64,000 bases of DNA from NCBI RefSeq assembly GCF_021531355.1, contig NZ_JADYTS010000001.1, forward strand, positions 1 through 64,000, given 5' to 3'. This DNA comes from Leyella stercorea (GTDB lineage Bacteria > Bacteroidota > Bacteroidia > Bacteroidales > Bacteroidaceae). A program made the position numbers and the translations under genes. Below are positions 44,326-56,904 of the stretch, in pieces; the stretch's first letter is position 1, and each line of letters begins with the position of its first letter. The notes below the pieces were generated by a model, which was not told the DNA's origin, made no database searches, and saw nothing but the letters and a program-made list of their open reading frames with translations.

Positions 44326-44407
44326 TGGGTGGTGATGGATTCGAACCACCGAAGGCATCGCCAGCAGATTTACAGTCTGCCCCATTTGGCCACTCTGGTA
44401 ACCACCC
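44326..44407 (-). tRNA. tRNA-Tyr (anticodon GTA)
   Basis: Read on the minus strand, the 82-nt sequence has acceptor arm GGGTGGT with ACCACCC, anticodon stem GCAGA with TCTGC around loop CTGTAAA, a long variable arm and T arm GGTGG-TTCGAAT-CCATC. The long variable arm with anticodon GTA is the bacterial tyrosine tRNA type. A TACCTTTG promoter box lies just upstream at 44428-44435 and a terminator follows. Confidence 0.96.
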
Positions 44408-44427
44408 TTGCTTCTTAAAAGCGAGTG

Positions 44428-44435
44428 CAAAGGTA
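44428..44435 (-). promoter_or_regulatory. Promoter -7 box for tRNA-Tyr
   Basis: The minus strand reads TACCTTTG, 20 nt before the tRNA, the same octamer used for tRNA-Val. Confidence 0.7.
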
Positions 44436-44510
44436 TGAAATAAATTGGATATTACCGCATGTTTCATTAAAAAAATGCATTAAAAGTAGTGTTTTTAGTT
44501 ATTTTGCGCT

Positions 44511-44518
44511 ATCTTTGC
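44511..44518 (+). promoter_or_regulatory. Promoter -7 box for the beta-galactosidase gene
   Basis: TATCTTTG followed by CAAG lies 51 nt before the ATG at 44570. No strong -33 box. Confidence 0.6.
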
Positions 44519-44563
44519 AAGAAAATAAGCCATATTTTAATAAACAAACCACATAAAACCTAA

Positions 44564-47875
<3,312 letters not shown>

Positions 47876-47910
47876 TCGCACCGTAAGGCAACATCAATTA
47901 GCAGTAATGC

Positions 47911-47960
47911 AAAAAAAATAAGGAGGTTATGGCATTTTCGCCATAGCCTCCTATTTTTTT
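47911..47960. terminator. Bidirectional terminator
   Basis: AGGAGGTTATGGC (47921-47933) pairs with GCCATAGCCTCCT (47940-47952), one G-T pair. Eight A residues precede and seven T residues follow, serving both converging genes. Confidence 0.93.
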
Positions 47961-47979
47961 GTATTAATAAATTATTAAC

Positions 47980-50097
47980 TTACTTCTTGATTCCCATATT
48001 CCACAATGTGAAGCTCAGAATGTCGGCCTGCTCAGCAAGACGCTTTGCCAGAGGCTTACCGCCACCGTGTCCGGCATCCTTTCCGATGCTGATAAGTGTA
48101 GGAGCTGTACCAGCCTGACATTCCTGCAGACGTGCTGCAAACTTAAATGAGTGAGCCGGAACAACGCGGTCGTCGTGGTCGGCGGTGCTTACGAGTGTGG
48201 CAGGATACTTCACGCCAGGCTTCAGAGTGTGCAGCGGCGAGTAGGCACGCAGATATTCAAACATCTCCTTCGAGTCGTCAGACGTGCCATAGTCGGGTGC
48301 CCAGTTCCATCCGATAGTGAATTTATGATAGCGCAGCATATCCATAACGCCTACAGCCGGCAGACAAACCTGATAGAGGTCGGGACGCTGAGTCATGCAA
48401 GCGCCTACAAGCAATCCACCGTTGCTGCCACCCTGAATGGCCAGACGGTCGCTCGATGTGTACTTGTTGTTGATGAGATACTCGGCAGCAGCGATAAAGT
48501 CGTCAAACACGTTCTGCTTCTGCAGCTTTGTGCCAGCCACGTGCCAGTCCTCGCCATACTCACCTCCACCGCGCAATACGGCGTGTACATATATGCCGCC
48601 ACGCTCCAAGAAGGGTATATAGTTAGACACGAAGAACGGAGCATAAGTGATATTGAAACCGCCGTAGCCGTAGAGCAACAGCGGATTGCGTCCGTTGAGC
48701 TTCATGCCCTTCTTGTATGTGATGAAGAGCGGGGCGCGGGTGCCGTCCTTGCTTGTGTAGAACACCATCTCGGTCTTGTAGTCGTCAGAGCGGAAATTGA
48801 TTTTGGGTGCAGCCCAAATGGTGCTCTTGTCAGTATTTAAGTCGTACGAGTAGACGGTGTTAGGCATTGTGTACGAGGTGAACGAGTAGAACACTTCCTT
48901 CTGTCCGCGCATTCCGCTTGCTGAAGTAGAGCCGAAAGTAGGCAGCTTGATTTCGCCTATTCGTTTGCCGTCGGTAGTGTAGGTGTACATCTGGTTGCAG
49001 TTGTCCTTCGAGTACTGCAGAATCATGCGGTCGTCAGCAAATGTCACGTCGGTGAGCACGCTTTCGCCCTCAGGCACCACTTCCTTCCAGTCGTTGTAGC
49101 CCGGACGGTCTACGTCAGCCACCATCAGACGATACTTAGGTGCACCGGCGTTGGTCAGGATGTACATCTTCTTGCCTACAGTCTCCACGGTAGAGTATCT
49201 GAATCGGGTGTCCGAGCACATCTGTATGAACTGCGAGTTGGGTTTGGTCAGGTCGCGTACGTACAGATTGTTGCCGTTGTCCATACCGCCCTCGTTCAGC
49301 GTCATCACCTTCTCGTCGTGGTCGATGTCTACATTGTAGAATCGCAGCGGCTGTGTCGGGTTCATGAAGAACAGCTGGTCTTCGCTCTGCGGAGTTCCAA
49401 TCTTGTGATAGTAAATCTTCTGAACCGAGTTCTTGGCAGAAGTCTCGCGTCCCTTCTCCGGAGCGTCGTAGGCGCTGTAGTAGAATCCGTCGCCGAGCCA
49501 AGTGGCGCCTGTGAACTTAGCCCAAACTATATGGTCGTCGATGTCGCGACCCGTCTGGCAGTCCTTTACGTATATCTCCTCCCAGTCCGATCCGCTTCGC
49601 GAGATAACGTAAGCCATATATCGTCCGTTGTGCGAGAAGTATATACCCTTCAGAGCCACGGTGCCGTCGGTGCTGAGAGCGTTGGGGTCGAGCCATACGC
49701 GCTGCTTGCTTGCGTCGGCAGTGGGGCTGTCCATCTGGTAGAGTACGCTCTGGTTCTGCAGTCCGTTGTTGCGGTATACATACCATTTGCCCTGGCGCTT
49801 GAACGGAATGCCAATCTTCTCGTAGTTGGCAGTCTCCTTCAGTCGTTTCAGGATGTTCTTGCGCATGGGGATGTTGTCGAGATATTTGCGTGTCACGGCA
49901 TTCTCGGCGTCCACCCACTCGGCAGTCTGTGCGCTCATGTCATCCTCGAGCCAGCGGTACGGGTCTGCCACTTTCTCGCCGAAGTACACGTCTACAGTGT
50001 TGTCCTTAGGAGCCTTCGGATAGGTCACTTGCGCCACTGCGTCGATCGACGACAGCATAGCAGCAGCTGCAATCGATAAAATCAGTTTTCTGTTCAT
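47980..50097 (-). CDS. Prolyl oligopeptidase (S9A)
   Basis: This 705-residue enzyme has a signal peptide (about 1-23, ending DAVAQ), an N-terminal seven-bladed propeller region (from YPKAPKDNTVDVYFGEKVADPYRWLED) and a C-terminal hydrolase domain. The nucleophile is Ser558 (QGGSNGGLLVGA); aspartate lies in STADHDDRVVP and histidine in KDAGHGGGK. The S9A enzymes cut after proline in short peptides; this one would work in the periplasm. It has its own promoter, back to back with priA. Confidence 0.94.
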   Translation of the reverse strand: MNRKLILSIAAAAMLSSIDAVAQVTYPKAPKDNTVDVYFGEKVADPYRWLEDDMSAQTAEWVDAENAVTRKYLDNIPMRKNILKRLKETANYEKIGIPFKRQGKWYVYRNNGLQNQSVLYQMDSPTADASKQRVWLDPNALSTDGTVALKGIYFSHNGRYMAYVISRSGSDWEEIYVKDCQTGRDIDDHIVWAKFTGATWLGDGFYYSAYDAPEKGRETSAKNSVQKIYYHKIGTPQSEDQLFFMNPTQPLRFYNVDIDHDEKVMTLNEGGMDNGNNLYVRDLTKPNSQFIQMCSDTRFRYSTVETVGKKMYILTNAGAPKYRLMVADVDRPGYNDWKEVVPEGESVLTDVTFADDRMILQYSKDNCNQMYTYTTDGKRIGEIKLPTFGSTSASGMRGQKEVFYSFTSYTMPNTVYSYDLNTDKSTIWAAPKINFRSDDYKTEMVFYTSKDGTRAPLFITYKKGMKLNGRNPLLLYGYGGFNITYAPFFVSNYIPFLERGGIYVHAVLRGGGEYGEDWHVAGTKLQKQNVFDDFIAAAEYLINNKYTSSDRLAIQGGSNGGLLVGACMTQRPDLYQVCLPAVGVMDMLRYHKFTIGWNWAPDYGTSDDSKEMFEYLRAYSPLHTLKPGVKYPATLVSTADHDDRVVPAHSFKFAARLQECQAGTAPTLISIGKDAGHGGGKPLAKRLAEQADILSFTLWNMGIKK

Positions 50098-50164
50098 AGT
50101 GTTACGCTTTTGTTTTGTTAGAGGTTATTAGTGAATGTATTTGTTTCGTTCGTATCATATTGTG

Positions 50165-50172
50165 CAAAGTTA
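50165..50172 (-). promoter_or_regulatory. Promoter -7 box for prolyl oligopeptidase
   Basis: The minus strand reads TAACTTTG; the start codon is 67 nt downstream. It lies 33 bp from the divergent priA box. Confidence 0.65.
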
Positions 50173-50204
50173 GCGATTTATTGGGAGATTATTGAATTTT
50201 TGTC

Positions 50205-50212
50205 TACTTTTG
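50205..50212 (+). promoter_or_regulatory. Promoter -7 box for priA
   Basis: TACTTTTG followed by CATA lies 31 nt before the ATG at 50244. Confidence 0.6.
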
Positions 50213-50243
50213 CATACACTTTCAATAATGTATTTTCCACTCT

Positions 50244-52517
50244 ATGCTATACGTCGACGTTATTCTGCCCCTTCCGCTTGAGGGCACCTTCACATATTCT
50301 GTACCCGACACGCTTGCGCCACAGGTGCGCATGGGCGTGCGTGTTGTCGTGCCACTCGGACGCTCCAAGACGTACACAGCCATGGCTGTTCGTACACATA
50401 ATGACAAACCCGAGTTTGACACGCGCGACATAATACAGGTGGTAGACGACAGTCCCGTGCTGCCCGAACGCCAACTCCGGTTGTGGCAATGGATTTCCAC
50501 ATATTATATGTGTGCGCTTGGCGACGTGTTCAAGGCGGCTCTTCCAGCCGGACTGAAGGCCGAAGACGGCTATCGCCCGAAGACAGTGCGCTGCGTCACT
50601 TTGCCTGCCAATCTGCGCTCCGAGCATTCGCTGCACATCTCCATGACCGCATTGTCACGTGCGCTGAAGCAGCAGCAGACCTTCTGCAAGTATCTTGAAC
50701 TGTCGCACTGGAACCAGATTGACGGCGAGAAGCCTCCCGAGCACATACAGGAGGTGGCTTGCGACGAACTGCAGAATGCCGCCAATGCCTCTGATGCCAT
50801 ATTGCGCCAGCTCACGTCGCGACGCTTTCTTGAGGTGTATCATCGCGAGGTGGGACGCATAGGGGGTGGGGGAGAATACTCACCCGAGAACATCCAGCCG
50901 CTGAGTGAGGCACAGCAGGACGCAATGAACAAGATTGGAGTGCAGTTTATGGGCAAGAATGTGGTGCTGCTGCATGGCGTCACGTCGAGCGGCAAGACCG
51001 AGATATACATCCATCTCATTCAGAAAGCCATCGAAGAGGGCCGCCAGGTGCTCTATCTCTTGCCCGAGATAGCCCTCACCGTGCAGATGACACGTCGATT
51101 GCAGCGTGTGTTCGGTTCGCGACTGGGTATCTACCATTCGCGATATAGCGATGCCGAGCGTGTAGAGATATGGAAGAAGCAACTATCAGACGAGCCATAC
51201 GACGTGATACTTGGTGCACGTTCGGCTGTGTTTCTGCCCTTCAGCCGTCTCGGACTGGTCATAGTCGACGAGGAACACGAGACATCCTTCAAGCAGCAAG
51301 ACCCCGCTCCGCGCTATCATGCACGCTCGGCTGCCATCATGCTGGCACGCATGTACGACGGAGCCAAGGTGCTGTTGGGCACAGCCACGCCCTCGATGGA
51401 GAGCTACAACAATGCGCTCACGGGCAAGTATGGCTACGTCAGCCTGACAACACGATACAAGGACGTGGCTCTGCCCGACATACATGTGGTTGACATTAAG
51501 GACCTTTACCGCCGCAAGATGATGCGCGGACCCTTCTCGCCCGAACTTTTGGACGCCATGCGTGCCGCCTTGAAGCAGCACAAGCAGGTCATTCTGTTCC
51601 AGAACCGCCGCGGTTTCGCTCCTATGGTGGAGTGTAAGGTGTGCGGATGGGTGCCCAAGTGCAAGAACTGCGACGTTTCGCTCACCTATCACCGCTCCAT
51701 GAACGTGCTCACGTGCCATTATTGCGGCTACACATACGCCGTGCCCCATCAGTGCCCCAACTGCGAGAGTACCGAACTTCTGGGTCGAGGATATGGCACA
51801 GAGAAGATAGAAGACCGCGTGCGCGAGCTGTTTCCCGAAGCACGCATAGCACGTATGGACCTTGACACTACACGTTCGGCAGGTGCATATCAGCGCATTA
51901 TAGGCGACTTCTCGTCGGGTCGCACCGACATACTCATCGGAACGCAGATGATTTCCAAGGGACTCGACTTCTCGGGCGTGACGGTTGTGGGCATACTCAA
52001 TGCCGACACCATGCTCAACTATCCCGACTTCCGTGCCTACGAACACGCCTATATGATGCTGACGCAGGTTAGCGGACGTGCCGGACGACGTGGCGAGCGC
52101 GGACTCGTTATACTTCAGACCAAGAGTCCCGACCTGCCCGTGATACAACAGGTGGTGAGCGGCGACTTCAAGACGTTCGCTTCCGACCTGATGGAAGAGC
52201 GTCGTATGTTCCACTATCCGCCCTTCTATCATCTTGTGTATGTCTATCTGCGCTATCGCAACGAACCTGTGGTAGAGTCGGCAGCCATCGAGATGGCGTC
52301 ACGCCTGCGCCAGCAGTTTGGCGAACGGGTGCTCGGACCCGACAAACCCGCCGTGGCGCGCGTCAAGACCGAGTCGATACGCAAGATAGTGGTCAAGCTT
52401 GAGCAGGGCATCGACCTCGCCCTTGCACGCCGTTGCATGTCGGCGTCGCGCACGGCATTGCTCCAGGACAAGCGCTATGCAGCCATGAGCGTCTTCTTCG
52501 ATGTCGACCCGCTGTAG
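50244..52517 (+). CDS. priA: Primosomal replication-restart helicase PriA
   Basis: This 757-residue protein has the PriA N-terminal DNA-binding domain (VDVILPLPLEGTFTYSVPD), Walker A GVTSSGKTE (Lys251), the DEEH box (residues 342-345, IVDEEHETSFK) and a zinc region with eight cysteines (CKVCGW, CKNCD, CHYCGY, CPNCES). The helicase motif VSGRAGRRGERG follows. PriA recognises stalled forks and D-loops and reloads the replisome. All expected motifs are present, so the gene looks intact. Confidence 0.97.
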   Translation: MLYVDVILPLPLEGTFTYSVPDTLAPQVRMGVRVVVPLGRSKTYTAMAVRTHNDKPEFDTRDIIQVVDDSPVLPERQLRLWQWISTYYMCALGDVFKAALPAGLKAEDGYRPKTVRCVTLPANLRSEHSLHISMTALSRALKQQQTFCKYLELSHWNQIDGEKPPEHIQEVACDELQNAANASDAILRQLTSRRFLEVYHREVGRIGGGGEYSPENIQPLSEAQQDAMNKIGVQFMGKNVVLLHGVTSSGKTEIYIHLIQKAIEEGRQVLYLLPEIALTVQMTRRLQRVFGSRLGIYHSRYSDAERVEIWKKQLSDEPYDVILGARSAVFLPFSRLGLVIVDEEHETSFKQQDPAPRYHARSAAIMLARMYDGAKVLLGTATPSMESYNNALTGKYGYVSLTTRYKDVALPDIHVVDIKDLYRRKMMRGPFSPELLDAMRAALKQHKQVILFQNRRGFAPMVECKVCGWVPKCKNCDVSLTYHRSMNVLTCHYCGYTYAVPHQCPNCESTELLGRGYGTEKIEDRVRELFPEARIARMDLDTTRSAGAYQRIIGDFSSGRTDILIGTQMISKGLDFSGVTVVGILNADTMLNYPDFRAYEHAYMMLTQVSGRAGRRGERGLVILQTKSPDLPVIQQVVSGDFKTFASDLMEERRMFHYPPFYHLVYVYLRYRNEPVVESAAIEMASRLRQQFGERVLGPDKPAVARVKTESIRKIVVKLEQGIDLALARRCMSASRTALLQDKRYAAMSVFFDVDPL

Positions 52518-52593
52518 CCCGTGTAATCGTAGGGCTGAGGCTTGAATAGGTTAACGATTCCTAACAAAGTGCCTTAATGTGTAGTAAATTCAT

Positions 52594-52601
52594 TATTTTT
52601 G
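52594..52601 (+). promoter_or_regulatory. Promoter -7 box for the M13 peptidase
   Basis: TATTTTTG followed by CACTC lies 82 nt before the start codon. The leader holds two tandem 21-bp units that both begin AAATAAGTGA, at 52608 and 52629. Confidence 0.55.
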
Positions 52602-52683
52602 CACTCTAAATAAGTGAGTTGAGTCACCAAATAAGTGAAAAGAGTAACACACAAAGAGAACTCTACTAAATAAAAAATACAAA

Positions 52684-54714
52684 ATGAAAGCAAGAACATT
52701 AATCTTAGCAGCTTCGCTCGCAGCCGCAATGTCGGCAGGAGCGCAGACATCTAAGGGCATCAATCCTGCCTATATGAATACGGCAGTGAAGCCCGGCAAC
52801 GACTTCTATGAGTATGCTATCGGTGGTTGGCGCAAGGCCCATCCGCTCGATGCAGAGCATGCGCGCAACGGTTCGTTCATCGACCTTGACGAGATGAATC
52901 AGAAGCGCATTTTCGAACTCATCCAGGAGTATTCGTCAAAGCCGCAGACCAAGGGTTCGCTCGGGCAGAAAATCGGTTCGCTCTACAATCTCGCTATGGA
53001 CAGCGTGCGCCGCAACCGTGAGGCAGCCGAGCCATTGAAGCCGATTCTGAAGACCATCAACGGCATTCAGGACCGTCGCGAGTATCAGGTCGTTACAGCA
53101 CAGCTCGACATGCGTGGCGTAGGCTGCACAATGTTCGGTGTTGGCGTAGGAGCCGACATGAAGGATGCCGCCAACAACCTTGTAAGCGTAGGCCAGGGCG
53201 GACTGGGTCTGGGCGAGCGCGACTACTATCTCTCTGACGACGCTCAGGTGAAGGCCGTACGTGCCGCTTATGCCAATTATCTGAAGCAGGTGCTCCTCCT
53301 TGCCGGCAACAGCGAGGCCGACGCACAGCGCAAGGCCGATGCCACAATGCGCATAGAGACACGCATAGCCAAGGCAAGCAAGGGCAAAGTGGAGCTGCGC
53401 GACGTTCAAGGCAACTACCATAAGATGACTTACGCCGCAATGGTGAAGGAATTCCCGGGCATCGACTGGGGCAACATATTCCTCATGCAGGGCTTCCCCG
53501 CATTCTCGCACGTCGACGTAAGCCAGATTGAACCGATACACGAGGTGGAGAAGATACTTGCCGACGAGCCGCTCGACGACCTCAAGGCTTATGCCGAAGC
53601 ACACGCTATATCAAGCGTTTCGGGCTATCTCGACGATAATTTCCGCAAGGCTGACTTCGAGTTGAGCCGCGTAATGTCGGGTGTTCAGCAGGATCGTCCG
53701 CGCTGGAAGCGTGCCACATCACTCGTAAGCGGTGTGCTGGGCGAGGCAATCGGCAAGCTCTATGTCGAGAAATACTTCCCTGCTTCGAGCAAGGAGAAGA
53801 TGCTCAAGCTCGTAAAGAACCTGCAGACAGCTCTGTCGCAGCGCATCAGCGAGGCAACATGGATGTCGCCGGCTACCAAAGAGCAGGCTCAGGACAAGCT
53901 CGCCAACTTCATCGTGAAGATTGGCTATCCTGACACATGGAAAGACTATACAAACCTCAACATCGACGAGTCGCTCTCACTCCTTGAGAACATGCAGAAC
54001 GTGTCTGAGTTTATGACACGCGACTACATCTTACGCAAGGTGAACAAGCCGGTCGACAAGAACGAGTGGCACATGACTCCGCAGACTGTCAACGCTTATT
54101 ACAACCCAACTACCAACGAAATCTGCTTCCCGGCAGCCATCCTGCAGCCGCCCTTCTTCGACCCCAACGTCGACGAGGCTGTCAACTATGGTGGTATTGG
54201 TGGCGTGATAGGTCACGAGATGTCGCACGGATTTGACGACCAGGGTTCACAGTTCGACAAGTACGGCAACCAGAAGAACTGGTGGACTGAAGCCGACAAG
54301 AAGAACTTCGATGCACGTACAAAGGTATTGGTCGACTACTTCTCAAAGGTTGAGGCTCTGCCCGGCAAGTTCATCAACGGCAAGCTTACACTTGGCGAGA
54401 ACATCGGCGACAACGGTGGACTGAACATCGCATTCCGCGCTTTGCAGAACGAACTCAAGGCCAACCCGTCGGCAGCCAAGACCATCGACGGATTCACACC
54501 CGAGCAGCGTTTCTTCCTGTCATGGGCTACCGTTTGGGCAGGCAATGCACGTCCTGAATTCATCGACCGTCAGATCAACACCGACCCTCACTCGCCTGCT
54601 GAGGCTCGTGTCAACGCTGCCCTTCCGCAGATTGATGCCTGGTACAAGGCATTCAACGTGAAGAAGAGCGACAAGCTCTTCATCCCGAAGAACAAGCGTG
54701 CACAGATTTGGTAA
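52684..54714 (+). CDS. pepO: M13-family zinc metallopeptidase (PepO-like)
   Basis: The 676-residue protein has a signal peptide (about 1-21, ending GAQ) and the neprilysin-like fold. The zinc site is HEMSH (His511, Glu512, His515) with the third ligand region GENIGDNGGL, and a C-terminal IDAWYKAFNVKKSDKLFIP followed by KRAQIW. Family members cleave peptides shorter than about 40 residues; the signal peptide puts this one in the periplasm or on the outer membrane. In related oral species such enzymes have been linked to host-peptide degradation, but that is not shown here. Confidence 0.94.
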   Translation: MKARTLILAASLAAAMSAGAQTSKGINPAYMNTAVKPGNDFYEYAIGGWRKAHPLDAEHARNGSFIDLDEMNQKRIFELIQEYSSKPQTKGSLGQKIGSLYNLAMDSVRRNREAAEPLKPILKTINGIQDRREYQVVTAQLDMRGVGCTMFGVGVGADMKDAANNLVSVGQGGLGLGERDYYLSDDAQVKAVRAAYANYLKQVLLLAGNSEADAQRKADATMRIETRIAKASKGKVELRDVQGNYHKMTYAAMVKEFPGIDWGNIFLMQGFPAFSHVDVSQIEPIHEVEKILADEPLDDLKAYAEAHAISSVSGYLDDNFRKADFELSRVMSGVQQDRPRWKRATSLVSGVLGEAIGKLYVEKYFPASSKEKMLKLVKNLQTALSQRISEATWMSPATKEQAQDKLANFIVKIGYPDTWKDYTNLNIDESLSLLENMQNVSEFMTRDYILRKVNKPVDKNEWHMTPQTVNAYYNPTTNEICFPAAILQPPFFDPNVDEAVNYGGIGGVIGHEMSHGFDDQGSQFDKYGNQKNWWTEADKKNFDARTKVLVDYFSKVEALPGKFINGKLTLGENIGDNGGLNIAFRALQNELKANPSAAKTIDGFTPEQRFFLSWATVWAGNARPEFIDRQINTDPHSPAEARVNAALPQIDAWYKAFNVKKSDKLFIPKNKRAQIW

Positions 54715-54761
54715 TAGCAAGTAACATTATCACTCCAAATGCCGGATGAACCTAAAAACAG

Positions 54762-54796
54762 AAACGGCGGGCTCCTTACGGGAGTCCGCCGTTTTT
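54762..54796 (+). terminator. Terminator after the M13 peptidase
   Basis: AAACGGCGGGCTCC and GGAGTCCGCCGTTTTT form a long stem with one bulge, ending in five T residues. Confidence 0.92.
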
Positions 54797-54816
54797 GTGC
54801 AAATATCGTACATGTG

Positions 54817-55186
54817 GTAAAAAAGTGTTACAAATGAAAAATCGATTCTAGAGATTTCTATTGCCGGTTTTATTGCATTTCCAAGCCTTCATCATCGCTT
54901 TTTTCATCATTCTAAGCCTCTTTCTTGTCCAAAAGGACTACACTTGCATTGCAAAACGAGTACACCTGCAATGCAAAAGGGGTACATTGGGAGTGCAAAA
55001 GTTGTCCTTTTGCAGCGAAATGTAGCTTTTTTGCGTTCGTGTATTTTGCTGATTTTTCAGTCTGTCGTTATAATCTTCTGAGTATTAGCGGTTTAACTAA
55101 AATCGCTAAAAACTCGAGAATTTCGAGCCAAAGATTTCTTTGTGCGCTCAGCACGCAGTTTTGAGCGGTTAGAAATGCAAATATTG
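54817..55186. repeat. 370-bp intergenic repeat, copy B (inverted)
   Basis: This segment is the inverse of copy A (2197-2566) at both ends: about 43 bp at 54817-54859 and about 75 bp at 55110-55186. The interior holds units of 22-bp period starting at 54931, 54953, 54975, 54997 and 55018, of type AAAAGGACTACACTTGCATT. The interior units point the same way as those in copy A on the plus strand although the ends are inverted. It fills most of the 548-bp gap between the M13 peptidase and the accessory island. Confidence 0.75.
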
Positions 55187-55205
55187 TTTGCCTTATTCGC
55201 TTCGT

Positions 55206-55236
55206 TTTGTATTATCAGATATTTTTTGTATATTCG
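55206..55236 (+). promoter_or_regulatory. Promoter of the left ATPase cassette
   Basis: TTTG (55206-55209) and TATATTCG (55229-55236) are 19 bp apart. The same two boxes and spacing are kept in the right copy, so they have been preserved or recently copied. Confidence 0.6.
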
Positions 55237-55262
55237 CATCGTAATAGAAAACAACCACGAGC

Positions 55263-56825
55263 ATGGCACGAAAATTATATCCTTTAGGCATACAGACTTT
55301 TGAGCGGATACGCACAGAAGACCGTTTTTATGTGGACAAGACAGAGTACATATATAATATGGTGCATACAAATGGTGTATACGTGTTCTTGAGTCGTCCG
55401 CGCAGATTCGGCAAGTCGCTTCTTGTCTCTACATTGCAGAGCTATTTTGAAGGTCGCAAGGAACTCTTCAAGGGATTGGCAATGGAAAAGTTGGAAAAGG
55501 AGTGGACGGAATATCCCGTGCTTCATTTCGACCTTTCGGGTGGCAAGCATCAGGAAGAAGACCAGCTGAACAGATATCTTGACTATATTCTTAAAGAAAA
55601 CGAGCGTAGGTTTGGCATAGAGTGTGACGCTGTGGATGCCAATGTGCGCCTTGCAAATCTCATCTCTTCCGTCTATAATAAGACGGGCAAGCAAGTGGTT
55701 GTGCTTATCGACGAGTATGACGCTCCGTTGCTTGATGTGGTTCATCAGGACGAGAAGCTCGAAGGTTTGCGGTATCTTATGCGCAACTTCTACAGTCCGT
55801 TGAAGCAGTGTGAGCCGATGTTGCGCTTCGTGTTCATGACTGGTATTACAAAATTCTCGCAACTCAGCATCTTCAGCGAGCTGAACAACATCAACAATAT
55901 AAGCATGGATGAGGGATATGCCGGCATTTGTGGAATTACAGAAGAAGAGTTGCTCAGCGAGATGTCGGCAGACATTGACCGTCTTGCAGACAAATTGGAG
56001 TTGACTCGTGAGAAAACAATCGAAATGCTGAAATACAACTACGACGGTTACCATTTCACATGGCCGTCGCCTGACATATTCAATCCTTACAGTCTGCTGA
56101 ATTGTTTCTCAAAGCAGAGTATAGGTTCCTATTGGTTCGGCTCCGGCACCCCGACATTCCTGATAGAGATGATGCGCAAGTTTGGCACTACTCCAATAGA
56201 GATAGGCGAAAGAGAGATGGCTGACGTATCCGACTTTGACGCTCCCACAGAAACGATGGAATCGATAGTACCTCTGCTTTATCAGAGTGGATATATTACT
56301 ATCAAGGACTATGACAAAGCAACCAATCTCTATGAATTGGGTATTCCTAACAAGGAAATACGCATAGGGTTGTTTAAGAGTCTGCTGCCCAACTATCTGT
56401 CGCGAAGTTCACAGAAGGGAAAGGTAGCCATAGCCCAAATGTCTGTTTTGATAAAGAATGGCGATATTGACGGAGCATTAAATCTGCTTCAGGCCTTCCT
56501 TGCTACTGTTCCATATTGCGAGAACACCAAATACGAGGGACATTATCAGCAGATGCTCTACATCATATTCGCTCTTCTTACAGATTATCGTATCCTTGTG
56601 GAGCAGCGAACGGCTAAGGGTCGTACCGACATAACAATGGAGACTGAGGACTACATCTACATCATGGAACTGAAATTCGGCAAGACAGCCGATGAGGCTC
56701 TTGCCCAGATCAACGCAAATCACTATGCCGACGCTTTCGCGATGAGCGGCAAGAAGATTATTAAAGTAGGGATAGGGTTTGATATAAAAGATGAACGAAA
56801 CATCACGGAGTGGAGAGTGGAGTGA
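55263..56825 (+). CDS. AAA-ATPase/PD-(D/E)XK nuclease-like protein, copy 1
   Basis: This 520-residue protein has the layout of the AAA-ATPase-like plus DUF1703 family. The P-loop is SRPRRFGKSLLVSTL (Lys51), followed by Walker B VVLIDEYDAPL (about residue 150). At the C-terminus a PD-(D/E)XK-like signature (GRTDITMETEDYIYIMELKF) ends about residue 485. Families of this type are abundant in Bacteroidetes, often in many copies per genome, and are not functionally characterised; roles in DNA processing or defence have been proposed. It has a twin at 58523-60082, most of whose sequence is the same. The start MARKLYPLGIQTF is shared by both copies. Confidence 0.85.
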   Translation: MARKLYPLGIQTFERIRTEDRFYVDKTEYIYNMVHTNGVYVFLSRPRRFGKSLLVSTLQSYFEGRKELFKGLAMEKLEKEWTEYPVLHFDLSGGKHQEEDQLNRYLDYILKENERRFGIECDAVDANVRLANLISSVYNKTGKQVVVLIDEYDAPLLDVVHQDEKLEGLRYLMRNFYSPLKQCEPMLRFVFMTGITKFSQLSIFSELNNINNISMDEGYAGICGITEEELLSEMSADIDRLADKLELTREKTIEMLKYNYDGYHFTWPSPDIFNPYSLLNCFSKQSIGSYWFGSGTPTFLIEMMRKFGTTPIEIGEREMADVSDFDAPTETMESIVPLLYQSGYITIKDYDKATNLYELGIPNKEIRIGLFKSLLPNYLSRSSQKGKVAIAQMSVLIKNGDIDGALNLLQAFLATVPYCENTKYEGHYQQMLYIIFALLTDYRILVEQRTAKGRTDITMETEDYIYIMELKFGKTADEALAQINANHYADAFAMSGKKIIKVGIGFDIKDERNITEWRVE

Positions 56826-56840
56826 TGGACAATAAAAACG

Positions 56841-56895
56841 ACATCGGTCAAACAAAGGCTAATCAATGAATGTTAGCTCTTTGCTTGACCGATGT
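56841..56895. terminator. Palindromic hairpin repeat, copy 1
   Basis: The arms ACATCGGTCAAACAAAG (56841-56857) and CTTTGCTTGACCGATGT (56879-56895) pair with one mismatch. The loop contains AATCAATGAATGTT. It lies between converging genes. Copies 2 and 3 at 58457 and 60910 share arm and loop sequence. Confidence 0.8.
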
Positions 56896-56904
56896 TTCTT
56901 CTTC

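Larger units (their letters stand above)
55205..56895 (+). repeat. Inverted ATPase cassette, left copy
   Basis: This stretch matches the minus strand of 58457-60141. The match covers the promoter region (about 58 bp before the start codon), the whole ATPase/nuclease gene and a palindromic hairpin at the 3' end. The intervening 56896-58456 holds two single-copy genes. The pair is a long inverted repeat that could recombine. Confidence 0.85.

Noticed and set aside
54931-55020. The 22-bp units as a CRISPR array
   Set aside because: The units are contiguous, without spacers of constant length, and no cas genes are present.
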